NCBI RefSeq assembly: GCF_003574735.1
Contig: NZ_QORW01000002.1
Location: forward strand, 372,001-436,000
Source: Dongia deserti
Lineage (GTDB): Bacteria > Pseudomonadota > Alphaproteobacteria > Dongiales > Dongiaceae
Reading direction: 5' to 3'
Length of the DNA stretch: 64,000 bases
Part shown: positions 1 to 8,461 of the stretch, piece after piece
Position numbering within the stretch: position 1 is the first letter of the stretch
Layout: each line of letters begins with the position of its first letter
The notes under the pieces: generated by a model
Seen by the model: the letters and a program-made list of their open reading frames with translations, nothing else
Database searches by the model: none
Told to the model about the DNA's origin: nothing
Translations under genes and position numbers: made by a program

Positions 1-575
1 GTGGTGTTTACGGCCCAACGCGCCAGCCGTGCAGCCGCCGCGCGATAGCGATCATCCTGCGTCTGCTCCGCCATGGTCAGCAGGGCGAGCGCAGCCCACG
101 CGACGTTGCCGGTGGCCGTGCCGACTTGATACGGGTCTTCAGCCCAGCGGCCTTCCTGATCGCTCCACCAGCCCATGGGCAGAACCGGCCGCTCCGTGAT
201 CGGACCAGGGCGGTACGCGTTGCGGATGCGACCGGTCGCGCCGCTGCGATCACGTTCGCTCGCCGCCAGCAGCGCATCCGCGACCCGCAGCGCGGCATCG
301 CGGTGACCACAGGCGACGAGCGCGATCACAGCAAGCGCGTTGTCGTAGGTATAGGCGCCAGGGAGCGTCGGCCCACTCTCGCTGCTCACGTCGGCAGAAG
401 AATCGTAGCTTTGCAGAAACAGCGGCTCGGTGCCGGGCGTCGCGTTCACGCGCGCCAGCAGCGAGTCACAAGCACGCGCCGCCACCTGTCGGGCCGGCGA
501 CTCCGCAGCCGAACCCGCGGAAAGCCAGAGCGCAGAGAACAGAACGGACGCGATGAGCCGAACACCCAAGATCAT
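1..575 (-). CDS. Secreted alpha-helical protein of unknown function, C-terminus cut off by the window
   Basis: An open frame starts with ATG at 575 and stays open to the window edge, giving 191 visible residues. It begins with a clear signal peptide: a basic start, a hydrophobic run and an AGSAA-type cleavage region near residue 23. The rest is alanine-rich and looks helical, with YTYDNALAVIAL near residue 75 and a later GNVAWAALALL, the spacing seen in six-hairpin (alpha/alpha-toroid) glycosidase-like proteins. That family link is only a guess from texture. It starts 33 bases after the acetyltransferase stop on the same strand, so it may be the last gene of the thrC-M16-GNAT unit. The likely site of action is the periplasm or cell surface. 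Confidence 0.7.
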   Translation of the reverse strand, partial: MILGVRLIASVLFSALWLSAGSAAESPARQVAARACDSLLARVNATPGTEPLFLQSYDSSADVSSESGPTLPGAYTYDNALAVIALVACGHRDAALRVADALLAASERDRSGATGRIRNAYRPGPITERPVLPMGWWSDQEGRWAEDPYQVGTATGNVAWAALALLTMAEQTQDDRYRAAAARLARWAVNT

Positions 576-608
576 GGTCGATATCCCTGTCGTCCAATAG
601 GTGCGTCG

Positions 609-1256
609 CTAAGCCCTGCGATCCACCAGGCGCGGCCGGGGCGCGGCGTTGCCCAGCATGCCACGCGAGGCCATCAGGTCGTCGAGCTGCAGCTCGTGCA
701 GGATGTGGTCGCGCCAAGCGCCGTTGATGCGCAGATATTGGCGCGCGAGACCGACGGTACGGAAGCCGAACTTGTCGAGCAGGGCGCGGCTCGGCACGTT
801 TTCCGGAATGCAGGCGGCCTCGACGCGGTGCAAGCCGAATTCCTGGAACGCCGCCGGCAACAGCAATCGCAGGGCCGCCGACATCAGGCCCGAGTTGGCG
901 TAGGGCTCGCCCATCCAATAGCCGAGGCTGGCATATTGCGCGGCGCGCCGGCGCACGCCGGTGAGGTTGACACCGCCGACCAGCGCATTGTCCGAGGTGC
1001 GGAAGATGTGGAAGCCGTAGCCACGATCATCGCGCCAGTCGCGCACGGTGAGCCGCACGCGCTTGCGATACGCGGTGCGGGTCAGCATGTCGCTTTCCCA
1101 CACCGGCTCCCATGGCTCGAGGAAATCGCGGCTCTGCTCGCGCAGCGCCTGCCAGGCACGGTAATCGGCAAAGCGCGGGGGGCGCAGGCGCACCTTCGCA
1201 TCCGCTAGCTCCGGCGGCAGCGGCACATAGCTGGGTCCAAGGTCGAACATGCGCAT
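609..1256 (-). CDS. GNAT-family N-acetyltransferase, RimJ type
   Basis: A 215-residue protein with the RimJ/RimL-like acetyltransferase layout. The N-terminal part reads VRLRPPRFADYRAW, an EPWEPVW stretch follows, and the core is GYWMGEPYANSGLMSAAL, then FGLHRVEAACIPENVPSRAL and LLDKFGFRTVG. The HRVEA-x(n)-N-x-x-S-x-x-LL-x-K-x-GF pattern is characteristic of the family, which moves an acetyl group from acetyl-CoA to an N-terminal amine or a small molecule. The ATG at 1256 overlaps the stop of the upstream M16 peptidase as TGATG, so translation is probably coupled. The frame is open further upstream, inside the peptidase, but the overlap start fits the family length. The substrate is unknown. 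Confidence 0.88.
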   Translation of the reverse strand: MRMFDLGPSYVPLPPELADAKVRLRPPRFADYRAWQALREQSRDFLEPWEPVWESDMLTRTAYRKRVRLTVRDWRDDRGYGFHIFRTSDNALVGGVNLTGVRRRAAQYASLGYWMGEPYANSGLMSAALRLLLPAAFQEFGLHRVEAACIPENVPSRALLDKFGFRTVGLARQYLRINGAWRDHILHELQLDDLMASRGMLGNAAPRPRLVDRRA

Positions 1257-2530
1257 CAGGGGAGGCGGCGTGTCAGCGCCCCATACTCCATCACCCGTCC
1301 GACCGGCCCCATGGATGTCAACGTGGGTGGGGATTGCGTGAGGCGCCGCGCCAGACGCGCGAGATCGTCGATGGTGACCGCATTGATCCGCGCCACGGCT
1401 TCGGCGGGCGGAATCGGCCGCCCATAGACCAGAAGCTGGCTCGCCAGCTGCTCGCAGCGGGCGCTGGGCTTCTCGCGCGACATCAGGGTGGCGGCGCGCA
1501 GCTGGGCCTTCGCGCGCTCCACCTCCTGGTCGGTCAAATCGTGCGGCAGCTTCGCGAGTTCGTCGCACACGACCGGCAGGAGCTCCGCCACCTCTTTCTC
1601 GCCGGTGCCGGCATAGACGCCGAAGATGCCGCCGTCGGCATAGGAGCTGGCGAAGGAATGGATGGAATAGACCAGGCCGCGCTTCTCGCGGATCTCCTGG
1701 AACAAGCGCGAGGACATGCCGCCGCCCACCAGCTGCGACAGCACAGCGGCGACGTAGTAGTCGGCATCGGTGTAAGTGACGCCCTCGAAGCCGAGCACGA
1801 GGTGTACCTGCTCCAGATCGCGGGTGTAGCGTCCGTCACCACCTGCGTAGCGCGCCCGTTCCGACGGCGGCACAGCACCGGCCGGCAGGCCTGCGAACAG
1901 CTTCTCCGCCATCTCGACCAGCGCGTCGTGGTCGATCCGGCCTGCAGCCGCGAGAACCATCTGTCCGGCGCGATAGCGGCTCGCCATGTAGCCGGCGACC
2001 ACATCCCGCGGTAGGTCGCGCACGATCTCCGCGCGGCCCAGGACCGGACGCCCCATCGCCTGGTTGGGAAAAGCGGTTTCCTGGAAATGATCGAAAACGA
2101 TGTCGTCGGGCGTGTCCTCCGCCTGCCCGATCTCCTGCAGCACGACCGCGCGTTCGCGCGCCAGCTCCTCGGTATCGAAGACCGAGTTCTGCAGGATGTC
2201 GGCGAGGATATCGACCACCAACGGCGTGTCCTCGGCCAGTACCTTGGCGTAGTAGGCGGTCTGCTCGCGGCCGGTATAGGCGTTGAGGAAGCCGCCGACA
2301 TCCTCGATCTCCACCACGATGTCGCGGGCGCTGCGCCGCCTCGTCCCCTTGAACGCCATGTGCTCCAGGAGGTGCGCGACGCCGTTGTGCTCCGCCGGCT
2401 CGTTGCGCGTGCCGACGCCGGCCCACACGCCGAGGGACGTCGTCTCGACCGAGTCCATCCGGTCGGTCGCCACGCGGAATCCGTTGGAAAGAGTGGTGAC
2501 GCGGACACTGTCCGCCGCGGGGATGCTCAT
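1256..2530 (-). CDS. M16-family zinc peptidase (processing-peptidase-like)
   Basis: A 424-residue protein of the M16 (pitrilysin / mitochondrial processing peptidase beta) family. The inverted zinc motif HxxEH is H53-L-L-E-H57, followed by MAFKGT as usual. The downstream glutamate region (EDTPDDIVFDHF) and the C-terminal substrate-chamber half (GGGMSSRLFQEIREKRGLVYS) are both present, so it looks active and full length. There is no signal peptide, so a cytoplasmic protein is expected. Its ATG directly follows the TGA of threonine synthase with no gap, and its stop overlaps the acetyltransferase start. In many alphaproteobacteria an M16 gene follows thrC; no functional link is established from sequence. 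Confidence 0.93.
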   Translation of the reverse strand: MSIPAADSVRVTTLSNGFRVATDRMDSVETTSLGVWAGVGTRNEPAEHNGVAHLLEHMAFKGTRRRSARDIVVEIEDVGGFLNAYTGREQTAYYAKVLAEDTPLVVDILADILQNSVFDTEELARERAVVLQEIGQAEDTPDDIVFDHFQETAFPNQAMGRPVLGRAEIVRDLPRDVVAGYMASRYRAGQMVLAAAGRIDHDALVEMAEKLFAGLPAGAVPPSERARYAGGDGRYTRDLEQVHLVLGFEGVTYTDADYYVAAVLSQLVGGGMSSRLFQEIREKRGLVYSIHSFASSYADGGIFGVYAGTGEKEVAELLPVVCDELAKLPHDLTDQEVERAKAQLRAATLMSREKPSARCEQLASQLLVYGRPIPPAEAVARINAVTIDDLARLARRLTQSPPTLTSMGPVGRVMEYGALTRRLP

Positions 2531-3937
2531 TCAACCATTCCGATCGTTGCGCCGGTGGGACAAGACATAATCCTGCACCGCGCGAACGTCATTGGGCAAG
2601 CCGGCCATCCGCTCCGGCCGCTCATAGAGATCGGCCAGGAACTCCGGCAATCTGGGCCGGATTCCCGTGGCCTTTTCCACCGCATCGGGGAACTTCGCCG
2701 GGTGCGCCGTGGCCAGGGCCACGATTGGGGACTCGCGGTCGGCGCGGCAAGCCGCCGCCGCGTGGATGCCGATGGCGCTATGGGGATCGATCAGGTCCCC
2801 GGTCGTTCGATAGAGTTCGCCCATTGCGCGCAGCGTCCCGGGATCATCCAGCGCGGCGGCGCGGAATAGGCCCTCGATGCGGCCCCAGCTTTCCTTCGGC
2901 GCGGCGAACGTTCCGGTCTGGCGGAATGCAGTCATGGCCTCAGCGAGCCGCTTGCCGTCGCGGTCGTAGAGATCGAACAGCAATCGCTCGAGGTTGGAGG
3001 AGACCTGGATGTCCATGCTGGGCGACAGGCTCGGCTCGACGCCGCTGATCTCCATGCGCCCTGTCTTGAAGAAGCGCGCGAGGATGTCATTGCGGTTGGC
3101 GCCGACGATGAGCGGTGCGAGATCGAAGCCCATCTGGCGCGCGACGTAGCCCGCGAAGATGTTGCCGAAATTGCCGCTCGGCACCGAGAAGCCGATGCGC
3201 CGGTCGGGCGCGCCGAGCGCCACGGCAGCGGCGGCGTAGTAGACCACCTGCGCCATCACGCGCGCCCAGTTGATCGAGTTGACCGCCGACATATTGATGC
3301 GATCGCGGAAGGCGTGATCGTTGAACATCGCCTTCACCAGGTCCTGGCAATCGTCGAACGAGCCATCGATCGCGATATTAAAGACGTTGGCGGAGTCGAT
3401 GGTCGTCATCTGCCGGCGCTGCACCTCCGACACGCGGCCCTTCGGATGCAGCATGAAGATGTCGATGCCGGCGCGGTCGCGGCAGGCCTCGAGCGCGGCA
3501 GAGCCGGTGTCGCCGGAGGTCGCCCCGATGATGGTAACGCGCTCGCCACGCTTCGCCAGGGCATGGTCGTAGAGCCGGCCCACCAACTGCAGCGCCACGT
3601 CTTTGAAGGCCAGGGTCGGCCCGTGGAACAGCTCCATGAGCCAGAGATTGTCATCGAGCTGCTTCATCGGCACGACCGCCTGGTGGCGGAAGACGCCATA
3701 AGAGCCGGCGATCATCGCCTGCAGATCGGCGTTCTCGATCTCCGCCCCGACAAAGGGCTGCATGATGCGGAAGGCGATCTCTTCATAGCTGAGGCCGCGC
3801 AGCTTGCGGATGCCATCCGGTGTCAGTTTGGGCCAGGTCTCAGGCACGTAAAGCCCGCCGTCGCGGGCAAGCCCGGCCAGCAGAACATCGGTGAAGCCAA
3901 GCGCGGGAGCCGCGCCGCGGGTCGAGATGTAGCGCAA
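2531..3937 (-). CDS. thrC: Threonine synthase
   Basis: A 468-residue PLP-dependent enzyme that converts O-phosphohomoserine to threonine, the last step of threonine synthesis. The start MRYISTRG is the family's standard N-terminus. The PLP lysine lies in GPTLAFKDVALQ, and the phosphate-binding ATSGDTGSAALEA loop and the SVPSGNFGNIFAGY segment are present. Length and motifs match the long (fungal/proteobacterial) class. The start codon is TTG at 3937, preceded by GAGGAA at good spacing; no ATG gives a better N-terminus. It lies first in a tight run with M16 and GNAT, and an intergenic repeat separates it from the carboxypeptidase gene. Confidence 0.95.
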   Translation of the reverse strand: MRYISTRGAAPALGFTDVLLAGLARDGGLYVPETWPKLTPDGIRKLRGLSYEEIAFRIMQPFVGAEIENADLQAMIAGSYGVFRHQAVVPMKQLDDNLWLMELFHGPTLAFKDVALQLVGRLYDHALAKRGERVTIIGATSGDTGSAALEACRDRAGIDIFMLHPKGRVSEVQRRQMTTIDSANVFNIAIDGSFDDCQDLVKAMFNDHAFRDRINMSAVNSINWARVMAQVVYYAAAAVALGAPDRRIGFSVPSGNFGNIFAGYVARQMGFDLAPLIVGANRNDILARFFKTGRMEISGVEPSLSPSMDIQVSSNLERLLFDLYDRDGKRLAEAMTAFRQTGTFAAPKESWGRIEGLFRAAALDDPGTLRAMGELYRTTGDLIDPHSAIGIHAAAACRADRESPIVALATAHPAKFPDAVEKATGIRPRLPEFLADLYERPERMAGLPNDVRAVQDYVLSHRRNDRNG

Positions 3938-4066
3938 ATCGGGTTCCTCAGCCGGAAAACGGGGCAGACCTTAGTGGCCGTGTAGCTTTGCCGCAAGGCG
4001 CGGACGGAACCAGTGATATTTCGGCATGGTTCCGTTTCCCAGCCAGCTGCCATCCCGCTCCTTCTC

Positions 4067-4168
4067 GTCACCCTGGACAAACGCAGCGCGATCCGGGACC
4101 ACAACGCCCCTTGGCGCCAAGCCCATCCATGGACCCCGGATCACGCCGCTCTGCGGCTGTCCGGGGTG
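4067..4168. repeat. Palindromic intergenic repeat, family A, copy 1
   Basis: This stretch between thrC and the M32 carboxypeptidase gene shares with 21783-21887 the block GGACCCCGGATCACGCCGCT, then an equivalent of cgcggctgtccggggtg. Both copies open with GTCACCC-GG-CAA-CG-AGCGCGA. The left half is an imperfect inverted copy of the right half, so a single-stranded copy can fold on itself. Copy 1 is more decayed in its left half (GTCACCCTGGACAAACG). It is non-coding and resembles a REP/BIME-type element. The rest of 3938-4190 shows nothing I can name. Confidence 0.8.
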
Positions 4169-4190
4169 CCCGTGGAGTGTGCGTAGGGTC

Positions 4191-5705
4191 TCAGCTCAAA
4201 TACCGCCGCTCCAAATGCCGCTTGAACACGTTGACATCCAACGGACGGCCGGTGGCGCGGGTGACGATCTCGGGCGTGGTGAGGCTGGAGCCGAGGCTGT
4301 GGACGTTGGTCTTGAGCCAGCCTTGCAGGGTCGTGAACTTGCCCTGCTCGATCTCGGCGGGGATTTCGGGATGGGCTTGGCAGGCGGCGTCGAATAGCTG
4401 CGCGGCGGTCATGGCGCCGAGGCTGTAGCACGGGAAATAGCCGAACGCGCCGTCATACCAATGGACGTCCTGCAGGATGCCCTCCCGGTCGGACGGCACG
4501 TCCAAGCCGAGCAGTTTCTTGAATTCCTCGCGCCAGACGCCGGGAACGTCCGCAAGCTGGAGTTCGCCGCGGAACAGCGCCTTCTCAATCTGGTAGCGCA
4601 GGATGATGTGCGCGGGATAGGTCACCTCGTCGGCATCGACGCGGATGAAGCCCGGCTCCACGCGGCTATAGATCAGCTGCAAGTTCTCCGGCGATAGAGC
4701 TCCATCAATGCCGGGGAAAGTCTCGCGCAGCAGCCCCGAAAGATATCGGCAAAACTGCGCGCTGCGCGCCGCCTGCATCTCCATCAGCAGGGATTGGCTC
4801 TCATGCACCACCATGCCGCGGGCGCTGCCCACCGGCTGCAGGCGCCAGTCGACAGGCAGGTTGCGTTCGTAGAGCGCGTGGCCGGTCTCATGGATCACGC
4901 CCATCAGCGCCTGGACGAACTGGTCCTCCCTGTAGCGCGTGGTGATGCGCACATCCTCCGGCACGCCGCCGCAGAAAGGATGATGGCTCTCATCCAGCCG
5001 GCCGTGCCGGAAATCGAAGCCGAGGCGCTCCATCACGCGCTTGGCGAGATCCTTCTGCACCGCCTGCGGGAACGGACCCTTGGGCTCGATCGGCTGGCCG
5101 CGGCGGGCTTGATGCTCCAGCACGCGCGGCAGGAAATCGGGCAGGAAGGCGCCGTAATCGGCGAACACGCGGTCGATATCAGCCTCGCGCGCGCCCGGCT
5201 CGTACTGGTCCATCAGCGCCTCATAGGGGCTGCAGCCGAGCTTTTCCGCCTTCGCTGCCGCGGCCTGGCGCATGAGGTTCAGCACCTCCGAAAGCAGCGG
5301 GTAGACCGCCGCGAAATCCGCCTTGGGCCGCGCCTCGCGCCACACGGCCTCGCAGGCGGTCGCCGCCTTGCTCATCGCCTCCACTAGGCCGGCATCGAGG
5401 GCCGTCGCGTGGGTGTGGCTGCGGCGCATCTCCTTGAGGTTGGCGTGCTGCCAGTCACTGAGGTTGGCCGCCTCCGCGTCCGCCTCGTCCAGCAGATCGC
5501 CTGTCAAGGGATCGGTCAGGATCTCGTGGCACACCACATCCAGGGTCGCCAACTGTTCCGCGCGCGCCGGACGGCCGCCATCAGGCATCACCGTCGACAG
5601 GTCCCACTGCAGCATGCCGGCGGCCTCCCGCAGCGCAGAGAGGCGCCGAAAACGCTGTTCCAGCCGCGCATAGGCGCCGGCCGGAGCGTCCACAGGCTTG
5701 TTCAT
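4191..5705 (-). CDS. Carboxypeptidase Taq (M32 metallopeptidase)
   Basis: A 504-residue zinc carboxypeptidase of family M32, which removes C-terminal residues from peptides in the cytoplasm. The zinc motif is HETGH in MGVIHETGHALYERN. The family motifs DESHHPFC, RITTRYRED and VHESQSLLMEMQ are also present, and the length is normal for the family. The start is the ATG at 5705, which overlaps the SURF1 stop as ATGA. The same frame runs on upstream into the SURF1 gene, but that extension is the wrong frame of SURF1 and not part of this protein. It is the last gene before a repeat and the thrC unit. Confidence 0.94.
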   Translation of the reverse strand: MNKPVDAPAGAYARLEQRFRRLSALREAAGMLQWDLSTVMPDGGRPARAEQLATLDVVCHEILTDPLTGDLLDEADAEAANLSDWQHANLKEMRRSHTHATALDAGLVEAMSKAATACEAVWREARPKADFAAVYPLLSEVLNLMRQAAAAKAEKLGCSPYEALMDQYEPGAREADIDRVFADYGAFLPDFLPRVLEHQARRGQPIEPKGPFPQAVQKDLAKRVMERLGFDFRHGRLDESHHPFCGGVPEDVRITTRYREDQFVQALMGVIHETGHALYERNLPVDWRLQPVGSARGMVVHESQSLLMEMQAARSAQFCRYLSGLLRETFPGIDGALSPENLQLIYSRVEPGFIRVDADEVTYPAHIILRYQIEKALFRGELQLADVPGVWREEFKKLLGLDVPSDREGILQDVHWYDGAFGYFPCYSLGAMTAAQLFDAACQAHPEIPAEIEQGKFTTLQGWLKTNVHSLGSSLTTPEIVTRATGRPLDVNVFKRHLERRYLS

Positions 5706-6424
5706 GGTTTGCGCTCGCGCTCCAGCTTCAGATGGTAGAGCACATAGATGACCGCGAGCGCCACCGCGAGCAAGCCCCAGGTGATGGCGTATTGCAGATG
5801 ATCGTTGGGGATCTCGATCCGCGTCTGTCCGCCGACGGGGTATTTGCCGGGATTTTCCGCCGGCCCGGCGTCGACATAGAGATCGCGGCGGATGTCGGCG
5901 TCCGAGGCCGCCGCCATCGCCGGTAAATCGACATAGAACCACATGTTCTTGCCGGGCTCGTTGTCGGGCTGCATCCAGGCCTTGCCGGGCGGCACGCGGA
6001 CGATGCCCTCGACTGTCTGCGCGCCGGTCAGCTGCCCTTCCGGGCGCCTTTCCGGTGCCTTGCGCTCGATCGGGACCCAGCCGCGGTCGACCAGCACCAG
6101 GCCGCCATCGGCCGGCGCGAAGGGCGTCAGGACGTGGTAGCCGGGATTGCCGTTGAGGGAGCGCGCGCCGAGATACAGCTCCTTGTCATGGAGGAAAGAG
6201 CCTTCGAGCCGGACGCGGCGGTATTCGAGGCTGGCCGGATTGACGCCGACCGCGGGAAGGGCAACCGGCTCCGCCGCCACGCGCGTTTCGCGCTCGGCGA
6301 TCAGGTTCTCTTTCCAATGCAGCCGCTGCACCTGCCAGATGCAGAGACCGACCATCGCGATGAAGACCGGCACGGAAAACAAGGTCGGCCACAGGGTCGG
6401 CCGGAAGCGAAGCTTGCTCAACAT
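5702..6424 (-). CDS. SURF1 family cytochrome oxidase assembly protein
   Basis: A 240-residue membrane protein that helps put heme a into cytochrome oxidase subunit I. It has an N-terminal membrane helix (PTLFSVPVFIAMVGLCIWQVQR), a large periplasmic domain with SLEYRRVRLEGSF, ELYLGARSLNGNPGYHVLTP and VDRGWVP, and a C-terminal helix (HLQYAITWGLLAVALAVIYV). This is the standard SURF1/Shy1 plan. I chose ATG 6424, five bases downstream of the DUF983 gene; an in-frame ATG at 6454 would overlap that gene and add ten residues. The last four bases overlap the carboxypeptidase start. It lies at the 3' end of the oxidase operon, as in many alphaproteobacteria. Confidence 0.94.
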   Translation of the reverse strand: MLSKLRFRPTLWPTLFSVPVFIAMVGLCIWQVQRLHWKENLIAERETRVAAEPVALPAVGVNPASLEYRRVRLEGSFLHDKELYLGARSLNGNPGYHVLTPFAPADGGLVLVDRGWVPIERKAPERRPEGQLTGAQTVEGIVRVPPGKAWMQPDNEPGKNMWFYVDLPAMAAASDADIRRDLYVDAGPAENPGKYPVGGQTRIEIPNDHLQYAITWGLLAVALAVIYVLYHLKLERERKP

Positions 6425-6428
6425 GGGA

Positions 6429-6779
6429 CTATGCTTGGTGCTCGCCGGCTTCATGCTTGTACTGCAGACCGATCATGATGCCCTTGGCCGGGCGCAGCAG
6501 CCAGAGCGACAGGCCGATGACCACGATCGGCCACAGGATGGCATGCACCCAGATCGGCGGCTCGAACAACGCCCAGACCAGGAATACCAGCGGCACCGTG
6601 ATGATGAGGACAATGAACATCACGAACACTGCCGGCCCGTCGCCGCTATCCATGGTGCCGAGCTCGAGCCCGCAGGACTCGCATTTGTTCACGAGCTTCA
6701 GATAGCCGGAAAACAATTTGCCGCGCCCGCAGCGCGGGCAGCGGCAGTTGAAACCAGCTGAGACCGGCGAGACGCTCAT
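6429..6779 (-). CDS. DUF983 family small membrane protein
   Basis: A 116-residue protein with an N-terminal pair of CxxC motifs (CRCPRCGRGKLF, then CESCG about 20 residues on), likely a zinc ribbon, followed by two hydrophobic helices (VFVMFIVLIITVPLVFLVWA and a second around ILWPIVVIGLSLWLL). This is the DUF983 family, often found beside coxC in alphaproteobacterial oxidase operons. Its role is not known; assembly of the oxidase is a reasonable inference from the constant location. It starts 30 bases after coxC on the same strand. Confidence 0.92.
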   Translation of the reverse strand: MSVSPVSAGFNCRCPRCGRGKLFSGYLKLVNKCESCGLELGTMDSGDGPAVFVMFIVLIITVPLVFLVWALFEPPIWVHAILWPIVVIGLSLWLLRPAKGIMIGLQYKHEAGEHQA

Positions 6780-6809
6780 CGCCTCGCCGCCCCAGAAATG
6801 TCCGTTCGC

Positions 6810-7673
6810 CTAGTGGGCCGGATGCGGCGCATTGATGCCGCCCCAGATGTAGACGAAGATGAACAGGAACAGCCACACCACGTCGACGAAGTGCCAATAC
6901 CAGGCGGCGGCTTCGAAGCCGAAATGATGCTCCGGCGTGAAGTGCCCCCTGACCGAGCGCACGAGGCAGACGATCAGGAAGGTGGTGCCGACGATTACAT
7001 GGAAGCCGTGGAAGCCGGTCGCCATGAAGAAAGTCGAGGCGAACACCGTCTGCGAGAACCCGTAGGGCGCGTGGGCGTATTCATAGGCCTGGACCGCGGT
7101 GAAGAGCAGGCCGAGGGCCACCGTGAGGGTGAGGCCCTGGATCAGCCCCTTGCGATCGCCCTCACGCAGCGCGTGGTGCGCCCAAGTGACCGTGCAGCCA
7201 GAGGTCAGGAGGATCAGCGTGTTGAGCAAGGGCAGCGAAAAGGGATCGAAGGTCAGGATCCCTTCCGGCGGCCACACGCCGCCGATCGCTTCCTTGGGGA
7301 ACAGCGAGGCGTCGAAGAAGGCCCAGAAGAAGGCCGCGAAGAACATCACCTCCGAGGCGATGAAGAGCGACATGCCATAGCGCAAGCCGATCTGCACGAC
7401 CGGCGTGTGATGACCCTGATGCTCCGCCTCCTTGACGACGTCCCACCACCACATGAAGAGCGTGGCGACGACGATGAAAGCGCCCGGCGCGATCCACCAC
7501 AGCCCGTAGCCGTGCATGAATTGTACGATGCCGAAGGTCAGCACGACGGCGCCGATGGAGCCGGTCAGCGGCCACGGGCTGGGATCGACCAGATGGTACG
7601 GATGGTTGGGCTTGTGGGCGCCGTGCGCGCCCCCGTGGGCGGCGGTGTGAGCATCCGTGTGAGTCGCACTCAT
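6810..7673 (-). CDS. ctaE: Cytochrome c oxidase subunit III
   Basis: A 287-residue integral membrane subunit of the aa3-type oxidase. It starts with a histidine-rich leader and carries [30 protein letters not shown] and the family signature [20 protein letters not shown] near the C-terminus. Seven membrane helices are expected. The glutamates of the [14 protein letters not shown] helix are in place. Subunit III stabilises proton uptake by subunit I. It follows ctaG by 28 bases and precedes the DUF983 gene, the usual order. Confidence 0.97.
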   Translation of the reverse strand: MSATHTDAHTAAHGGAHGAHKPNHPYHLVDPSPWPLTGSIGAVVLTFGIVQFMHGYGLWWIAPGAFIVVATLFMWWWDVVKEAEHQGHHTPVVQIGLRYGMSLFIASEVMFFAAFFWAFFDASLFPKEAIGGVWPPEGILTFDPFSLPLLNTLILLTSGCTVTWAHHALREGDRKGLIQGLTLTVALGLLFTAVQAYEYAHAPYGFSQTVFASTFFMATGFHGFHVIVGTTFLIVCLVRSVRGHFTPEHHFGFEAAAWYWHFVDVVWLFLFIFVYIWGGINAPHPAH

Positions 7674-7701
7674 CTTTGGTTCCTTCGTCTCGCCTCTACG
7701 T

Positions 7702-8316
7702 TCAATTTAGCGAGCCGGGCTGGCCCCCGCCAGCCTGGCCATGTCGCGCCTGCCCGACCTTCCGCTCCGCCGTGCCGTCATTGCTGGCTCGGAAGAAGGT
7801 ATAGGACAGGGTGATATCGTTGATGTTCTTGAGCGCCGGATCGTCGAGCAGCGCCGGATCGATGAAGAAGCTCACCGGCATCTCGATCCGTTCGCCGGGC
7901 TGCAGCGTCTGCTCGGTGAAGCAGAAGCACTCGATCTTGCTGAAGTAGGGACCGAACACGTCCGGCGACACGTTGAAAGTGGCGCGGCCGGTCACCGGCT
8001 TTGACTCGAGATTCTCGGCGACGTAGTAGGCAAGCTTGTTTTCGCCGACCCTGAGCGCGATCTGCCGCTGCATCGGCTGAAACCGCCAGCCGAGGCCCCC
8101 CGCCACGTCGGCAGTGAAGGTGACACGCACCACGCGATCGGAGATCTCCGTCGGCGCTATCTCGGCGCGCTGCGGCGTGCCGCCGAAGCCCGTGACCTGG
8201 CAGAACAGGCGATAGAGCGGCACCGAGGCATAGGCGAGCCCCGTCATGCCGGCGACCACGCCCACCAGGATCATGAGAACGCGAAGATTTCGCTGTTGCT
8301 GCGAAGGACGGCTCAT
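7702..8316 (-). CDS. ctaG: Cytochrome c oxidase assembly protein CtaG/Cox11 (CuB insertion)
   Basis: A 204-residue membrane-anchored copper chaperone of the Cox11 family, which delivers copper to the CuB site of subunit I. It has one N-terminal membrane helix ([20 protein letters not shown]), then [15 protein letters not shown], and the copper-binding [15 protein letters not shown] with the CFCF pair. The acidic FFIDP segment follows. The C-terminal tail is rich in glycine and glutamine, which is not conserved. It lies between the small CoxF-like gene and coxC. Confidence 0.96.
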   Translation of the reverse strand: MSRPSQQQRNLRVLMILVGVVAGMTGLAYASVPLYRLFCQVTGFGGTPQRAEIAPTEISDRVVRVTFTADVAGGLGWRFQPMQRQIALRVGENKLAYYVAENLESKPVTGRATFNVSPDVFGPYFSKIECFCFTEQTLQPGERIEMPVSFFIDPALLDDPALKNINDITLSYTFFRASNDGTAERKVGQARHGQAGGGQPGSLN

Positions 8317-8320
8317 GATG

Positions 8321-8461
8321 TCAGCCCCCCTTCATCTTCACGATGGTGACGATATAGACGATCAGCACGAACGCGGCGAGGGCAAGGAAGATCGCCCAGT
8401 TGCGCGCGCGCTGCCGGCGCTGACGTTCACGTTCGCCATTGGCGGGAGTTCGCGTATTCAT
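8321..8461 (-). CDS. CoxF-like small single-helix protein
   Basis: A 46-residue reading frame, too short for routine gene calling. It has a basic, Arg/Gln-rich N-terminus ([15 protein letters not shown]) and one membrane helix ([19 protein letters not shown]) ending KMKGG. Its ATG overlaps the ctaB stop as ATGA, and it ends 4 bases before ctaG starts, so it is fully packed in the operon. Small proteins of this form sit between ctaB and ctaG in many alphaproteobacterial oxidase operons and are annotated CoxF. A role in oxidase assembly or stability is inferred from position only. Confidence 0.82.
   Translation of the reverse strand: MNTRTPANGERERQRRQRARNWAIFLALAAFVLIVYIVTIVKMKGG

Noticed and set aside
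126-1208. A 360-residue plus-strand frame at the left end
   Set aside because: It lies across the opposite strand of a signal-peptide protein and a clear acetyltransferase; its composition is Arg/Gln/Ala-rich with no motif.
4191-5942. A 583-residue version of the M32 carboxypeptidase
   Set aside because: The extra N-terminus is an off-frame reading of SURF1 with no family similarity; ATG 5705 with ATGA overlap is far better.
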